Assembly: GCA_046704825.1 (NCBI GenBank)
Contig: JBJKRE010000276.1
Coordinates: 1-8,638 of the forward strand
Length of the DNA: 8,638 nucleotides
Direction: 5' to 3'
From: CAVRTJ01 sp046704825
GTDB taxonomy: Bacteria; Acidobacteriota; UBA4820; DSQY01
Shown in pieces: positions 5,505 to 8,638 of this stretch. Below the pieces are notes generated by a model, which worked only from the letters and a program-made list of their open reading frames with translations, searched no databases and had not been told where the DNA came from. Numbering within the stretch: the first letter of the stretch is position 1; each line of letters begins with the position of its first letter. The position numbers and the translations under genes were made by a program.

Positions 5505-6809
5505 CTACGACAAGGCGTCGAGCGCGTCCTCCAGGTCGCCCATGATATCCTCGGCCTTTTCCAGCCCCACGCTGATCCGGATCCCTCCGGGGTCGATGCC
5601 GGCGTCGAGCTGCGCCTCCACCGGAAGGGGGGCGTGCGTCATGGAGGCCGGGTGTTCGATGAGGGTACGGATCTGCCCCAGCGATACGGCGAGCGTGACG
5701 GCCAGCGCGTGGTCGGCGAGATGGTCCATCATGCTGCTGCCGCGCGAGCGGGCCTCTTCGGGGTTGCCCTTGAGTTCGAAGTAGATCATTATCCCGGGCG
5801 CGAAGTTGCCCTCGGGGTCGAGCATCTGCTTTCGGGCGAGCACGTGCTGGGGGTGGCTCGGGAGGCCGGGATAGACGACGCGCTTGACGGCCGGATGCCC
5901 CTCCAGGAAGCGGGCCACTTTCATGGCGGTGTCCATCTGCTGGCGCGACCGGAGGCCCAGGGTCGGTAGACCGTACACGAGCGGCGGCCAGGCGGCCTTG
6001 GGGGCGAGCGGCGCCCCGATGTCCTTCCTGAACAGCAGAACGTCTGGTTCCAGCAGCGTGGGACCGACCCAGACGCCGCCCATGTCGGTTCCGAATCCGC
6101 CCACATTTTTCGTGATGGACTGGACAACCACGTCGGCGCCGAGGGTGATGGGGCGCTGGCAGAAGGGCGTGGCGAAGGTGTTGTCCACGACGATGAAGAT
6201 CCTGCGCTTTTTGCCTCGTTTGGCGTTCACCCGGTCCACGGCGGCGCGGACCGCGGCGATGTCGACGATCTCCAGGACGGGGTTGGAAGGCGTTTCGAAG
6301 TAGACCGCCACCACGTCGTCGGTCATCATGGCCTCCAGCGCCTCCACGTCCTTGCAGTCCACCATCTTGACCGTGATGCCGAACCGGGGCATCCAGTTCT
6401 TGAACAGGGAGTACGTACAGCCGTACAGCGTGTGGTGCGCCAGGACCGTGTCGCCGGCCTTGGCGAGCACGCCGATGCTGGCCGAGATGGCGCCCATTCC
6501 CGTGGCGAAGCAGACGCCGCACTCGCCCTCCTCGGCGGCGGCCATGTTGTCCTCGAGCATGGATCGGCTGGGTTCGTCGAGGCGGTCGTAGATGTAGATG
6601 GGCGGCTGTGTGTGCCTGTTGAACTCCGGGTTGGCGAAGCTCTGGAACCCGCGAGCCCCCCGCGCCACGCTTTCCAGCCGGTAGGCCGCAGACGCGGAGA
6701 TGGGCGGTACGATATGGTCCCTGTAATCCCAGTGCGGCGAATGGAAATCCCCGTGTATGAGGCGGGTTTCCTTGTGGTATCTTCGCTTTCTGTCGCTCTT
6801 ATCGGACAT
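5505..6809 (-). CDS. Cys/Met-metabolism PLP-dependent enzyme, methionine gamma-lyase-like
   Basis: A 434-residue fold-type I PLP enzyme of the cystathionine gamma-synthase/lyase family, cytoplasmic. The PLP lysine is Lys234 in SITKNVGGFGTDMGG. Other family marks: YIYDRLDEPS (72-81; cofactor-phosphate Tyr/Arg of the neighbouring subunit), LYGCTYSLF (128-136; stacking Tyr129), FETPSNPVLEI, VVDNTFATPF (Asp209), SLGQIRTLIEHPASMTHA (376-393) and the substrate-carboxylate Arg in GIRISVGLE (Arg411). Cys131 in LYGCT matches the Cys typical of methionine gamma-lyase (Cys116 in Pseudomonas), which favours release of methanethiol, ammonia and 2-oxobutyrate from methionine. The lysine context differs from classical gamma-lyases, so a sulfhydrylase or another gamma/beta-elimination role remains possible. 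The ATG at 6809 is chosen for GAGGAGGG seven bases upstream; an ATG at 6833 abuts a promoter -10 element. It is the first gene of the minus-strand unit. Confidence 0.93.
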   Translation of the reverse strand: MSDKSDRKRRYHKETRLIHGDFHSPHWDYRDHIVPPISASAAYRLESVARGARGFQSFANPEFNRHTQPPIYIYDRLDEPSRSMLEDNMAAAEEGECGVCFATGMGAISASIGVLAKAGDTVLAHHTLYGCTYSLFKNWMPRFGITVKMVDCKDVEALEAMMTDDVVAVYFETPSNPVLEIVDIAAVRAAVDRVNAKRGKKRRIFIVVDNTFATPFCQRPITLGADVVVQSITKNVGGFGTDMGGVWVGPTLLEPDVLLFRKDIGAPLAPKAAWPPLVYGLPTLGLRSRQQMDTAMKVARFLEGHPAVKRVVYPGLPSHPQHVLARKQMLDPEGNFAPGIMIYFELKGNPEEARSRGSSMMDHLADHALAVTLAVSLGQIRTLIEHPASMTHAPLPVEAQLDAGIDPGGIRISVGLEKAEDIMGDLEDALDALS

Positions 6810-6816
6810 GATAAAG

Positions 6817-6824
6817 CCCTCCTC
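6817..6824 (-). promoter_or_regulatory. Ribosome binding site that decides the lyase start
   Basis: GAGGAGGG on the minus strand, seven bases before the ATG at 6809. This near-perfect Shine-Dalgarno supports that ATG over the in-frame ATG at 6833, which overlaps the presumed end of the -10 region. Confidence 0.8.
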
Positions 6825-6833
6825 GTAGCACAT

Positions 6834-6842
6834 TTTATAGCA
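6834..6842 (-). promoter_or_regulatory. Candidate extended -10 promoter element for the lyase-che operon
   Basis: Read on the minus strand this is TGCTATAAA, an extended -10 (TGn plus TATAAA, 5 of 6 to TATAAT). No good -35 lies at 17 bases; TTTACA occurs 22 bases upstream, which is too far for a normal sigma-70 pair. Transcription from here would start near 6827 and give a leader of only about 20 bases before the ATG at 6809, leaving no room for a riboswitch. Inference from motif only. Confidence 0.45.
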
Positions 6843-6899
6843 TGAATGTGCCGAACGCCCTTGTAAAGCCGGAGCGGGGCCCAGGACGAAGGGAAATGC

Positions 6900-6915
6900 C
6901 CCCCGGTGCCGGGGG
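6900..6915. repeat. GC-rich inverted repeat in the divergent intergenic region
   Basis: CCCCCGG-TG-CCGGGGG, a 7+7 base inverted repeat with a 2-base centre; as a hairpin it would form about 5 pairs around a 6-base loop. There is no T-run on either side, so it is not a standard terminator. It could be an operator or a leader hairpin of the plus-strand transcript, if transcription starts upstream of it. Confidence 0.4.
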
Positions 6916-6946
6916 AGGTACCGTGGGCGATCGATCGAGGGAGGGA

Positions 6947-6958
6947 TATGATTATGAT
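6947..6958 (+). promoter_or_regulatory. Tandem TATGAT hexamers, possible -10 region for the radical SAM gene
   Basis: Two head-to-tail copies of TATGAT in an AT-rich island within otherwise GC-rich DNA, about 75-85 bases before the ATG at 7033. Each matches the -10 consensus at 5 of 6 positions. No clear TTGACA-like -35 is found at 16-18 bases upstream of either copy, so activator dependence or a chance match are both possible. Confidence 0.35.
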
Positions 6959-7017
6959 ATGGTAAGGCGTTTGCCGGCGGTAGCGGGGACCCCGTCCGAG
7001 GTCAGTTCCGCCGCAGC

Positions 7018-7025
7018 AGGGAGAG
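7018..7025 (+). promoter_or_regulatory. Ribosome binding site of the radical SAM gene
   Basis: AGGGAGAG seven bases before the ATG at 7033, at good spacing. It supports that start and argues against a small overlapping reading frame (6842-7042) being a gene. Confidence 0.7.
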
Positions 7026-7032
7026 TGGCACC

Positions 7033-8638
7033 ATGGACCTAGGTTTCCTCAGTCAGGTGATCAAACCGACCCGCTATACGGGCGGTGAGGTGAACGAGAT
7101 CGTCAAGATCGACCGGGACGGCATGCTCCACGTGGCCCTGGCCTTTCCGGACGGATACGAAATCGCCATGAGCACCATGGGGCTCAAGATCCTCTACGGT
7201 GTGCTCAACGCGAGGCCCGACGTCTGGGCGGAGCGCGTGTTCATGCCCATGCCCGACATGATCGAGGCTCTCGAGGTCCGGGACCTGCCGCTGTTCGCCC
7301 TCGAATCGAAGCGGCCGCTCAACGGTTTCGACGTGGTGGGTTTCACCCTTCAGTTCGAGCTGACCTATACGAACATCCTGCACATGCTCCGGATGGGCCG
7401 CGTACCCGTCAGGTCCTGCGACAGGGACGAGTCCCATCCGGTCGTTCTGGCGGGCGGTCCCTGCGCCTGCAATCCCGAACCGCTGGCGCCCTTCGTCGAC
7501 GCCTTCTTCATCGGCGACGGGGAGGAAGGGTTCGCAGACCTATGCGACGTGGTGAAGAAGATGAGGGGTGCGCCTCGGAAGGAATTGCTGATGGCCCTTT
7601 CCGGGGTGGAGGGTACCTACGTGCCGGCCCTCTACCGCACGGAAAGAGACCCTGAAACGGGCATGGAGGTCGTCGCGGGCCCCGCCTCGGAAGGCGTCCC
7701 CTTCCCCGTGAGGCGGCGTGTTCTGCTGGACATCGACCGGTATCCCTTCCCCGCACGCGTGCTGGTCCCTCACCACGAGGTCGTCCACGACCGCTACTCC
7801 ATCGAGATCGCGAGGGGGTGTTCCGTGGGCTGCAGGTTCTGCCAGGCGGGGTACATCTACAGGCCCCAGCGCGACAGGGACCCGCAGACCGTCCGAAGGA
7901 CGGTGCAGGAGGGGTTGGGGGCCACGGGGTTCAACGAGGTGACGCTCCTGAGCCTGAATGCCGGAGAGTACAAGGGCGTGGAGAACCTCGTCACGCGTGT
8001 GGCCGAGGACGGGGCCTCGCAGCAGGTGGGTGTGGCCATGCCGAGCCTGAGGGTCAGCAGCCTGACCGAGGACCTGGTCTCGTCTCTGTCCTCGGGACGG
8101 AAATCCGGGTTCACCATCGCGCCCGAGGCCGGGACCCAGCGCCTGCGGAACGTCATCAACAAGAAGATCGACGACGAAGACCTGTCGCAGGCCGCGAAGG
8201 CCCTGTACGGTGCAGGCTGGAACCTCGTCAAGCTGTACTTCATGCTCGGTCTGCCTACGGAGACGGAAGAGGACGTGGAGGCCATCGCGAAGCTGGCGGC
8301 CATGGTCGTGGCGCGGGGAAGGGAAGCCGGCTGCAAGAACCCGAGGGTGACCGTTTCGACCTCTTCATTCGTGCCCAAGCCCTTCACGCCGTTCCAGTGG
8401 AGCCCCATGGCGCCGCGGGCGGTCCTCGAGGAAAGGCAGGACGGGCTCAAGCGGATGCTGAGGAACCCCGCGACCTACCGGTGGCACGACATCGACGCCA
8501 GCGTTGTGGAGGGTGCGTTCTCTCTGGGCGACAGGCGTCTGGCGGGCGTCCTGGAGGAGGCCGTGCGCCTTGGCTGCCGCTTCGACGGCTGGAACGAGTA
8601 CTTCCGGGCGGACCTCTGGGCTCAGGCCTTCGAGGGCG
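7033..8638 (+). CDS. B12-binding-like/radical SAM protein, TIGR03960 type (runs off the right edge)
   Basis: The first 535 codons of a radical SAM protein. The N-terminal half (about 1-245) resembles a cobalamin-binding-like Rossmann region: DGYEIAMSTMGLKILYGVLN, GFDVVGFTLQFELTYTNILHML, then VVLAGGPCACNPEPLAPFVDAFFIGDGEE. The radical SAM core begins at YSIEIARGCSVGCRFCQAG (255-273), where Cys263, Cys267 and Cys270 form the CxxxCxxC iron-sulfur motif. FTIAPEAGTQRLRNVINKKI and LVKLYFMLGLPTETEEDV are further radical SAM core motifs. The tail includes SSFVPKPFTPFQW and FSLGDRRLAGVLEEAVRLGCRFDGW, which I associate with TIGR03960. That family is often next to or fused with a DUF2344/TIGR03936 domain, which could follow beyond the edge. 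The role is not established; an RNA-modification or cofactor-related function is a guess. The ATG at 7033 has AGGGAGAG seven bases upstream. Transcription diverges from the lyase operon. Confidence 0.93.
   Translation, partial: MDLGFLSQVIKPTRYTGGEVNEIVKIDRDGMLHVALAFPDGYEIAMSTMGLKILYGVLNARPDVWAERVFMPMPDMIEALEVRDLPLFALESKRPLNGFDVVGFTLQFELTYTNILHMLRMGRVPVRSCDRDESHPVVLAGGPCACNPEPLAPFVDAFFIGDGEEGFADLCDVVKKMRGAPRKELLMALSGVEGTYVPALYRTERDPETGMEVVAGPASEGVPFPVRRRVLLDIDRYPFPARVLVPHHEVVHDRYSIEIARGCSVGCRFCQAGYIYRPQRDRDPQTVRRTVQEGLGATGFNEVTLLSLNAGEYKGVENLVTRVAEDGASQQVGVAMPSLRVSSLTEDLVSSLSSGRKSGFTIAPEAGTQRLRNVINKKIDDEDLSQAAKALYGAGWNLVKLYFMLGLPTETEEDVEAIAKLAAMVVARGREAGCKNPRVTVSTSSFVPKPFTPFQWSPMAPRAVLEERQDGLKRMLRNPATYRWHDIDASVVEGAFSLGDRRLAGVLEEAVRLGCRFDGWNEYFRADLWAQAFEG

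Larger units (their letters stand above)
6810..7032. other. Divergent intergenic region between the lyase-che operon and the radical SAM gene
   Basis: A 223-base region, the only sizeable non-coding stretch in the window. It holds the outward-facing ribosome sites, the candidate minus-strand extended -10 (6834-6842), a GC-rich inverted repeat (6900-6915), the perfect palindrome CGATCGATCG (6928-6937) and the TATGAT pair (6947-6958). It is the natural place for two divergent promoters and a shared regulator site. No RNA gene or terminator with a T-run was seen. Confidence 0.7.

Noticed and set aside
3662..5545. A 627-codon open frame on the plus strand opposite the amidohydrolase and cheR
   Set aside because: It is antisense to two genes with complete family motifs, its translation is Arg/Gly/Pro-rich with no recognisable domain, and long antisense open frames are expected in high-GC DNA.
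7024..7040. TGGCACC before the radical SAM start as a sigma-54 -24 element
   Set aside because: There is no TTGC-type -12 element at the required spacing, and the site overlaps the start codon region.
6842..7042. A 66-codon plus-strand open frame in the divergent intergenic region
   Set aside because: It runs into the start of the radical SAM gene out of frame, has no ribosome site, and crosses the presumed promoter elements.
7039..8450. Minus-strand open frames opposite the radical SAM gene (for example 7857-8450)
   Set aside because: The plus strand here encodes intact radical SAM motifs; the opposite frames show no family features.

Overview
The window is high-GC, densely coded bacterial DNA with two divergent transcription units separated by a 223-base gap (6810-7032). 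No rRNA, tRNA, CRISPR array, insertion sequence or clear Rho-independent terminator is visible.

Minus-strand unit (6809 down to 1), in transcription order: a Cys/Met-metabolism PLP-dependent enzyme resembling methionine gamma-lyase (5505-6809); a metal-dependent amidohydrolase of the YtcJ/NfdA type (3989-5452, or a TTG start at 5410); the receptor methyltransferase CheR (3195-3992); a methyl-accepting chemotaxis protein with no sensor domain (1960-3198); a divergent CheW coupling protein (1432-1887); a single-domain CheY (1074-1442); and the N-terminal half of the kinase CheA (1-1031, cut by the window edge). Spacing is tight. There are two 4-base ATGA stop/start overlaps (amidohydrolase/cheR and cheR/mcp), an 11-base cheW/cheY overlap, and gaps of at most 72 bases elsewhere (94 if the amidohydrolase starts at its TTG). 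This looks like one operon in which two catabolic enzymes lead a chemotaxis signalling set.

Plus-strand unit (from 7033): the first 535 codons of a B12-binding-like plus radical SAM protein of the TIGR03960 type, cut by the right edge.

How the genes could work together: CheW links the receptor to CheA. CheA phosphorylates CheY, and CheR methylates the receptor for adaptation. No CheB, CheC, CheD or CheX lies in the window; these may be downstream of cheA, beyond base 1. The lyase would break down sulfur amino acids, and the amidohydrolase would cleave an unknown amide or related bond. Their leading position and translational coupling suggest co-expression with the signalling genes, but a functional link is inference.

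Organism: CheY is of the Gram-positive/Thermotoga type, CheA has a recognisable P2 domain, and a TIGR03960 protein and a methionine gamma-lyase-like enzyme are present. Together with high GC this suggests an anaerobic amino-acid user, perhaps Synergistota or a deltaproteobacterial-type lineage. This is a weak inference made without database comparison.
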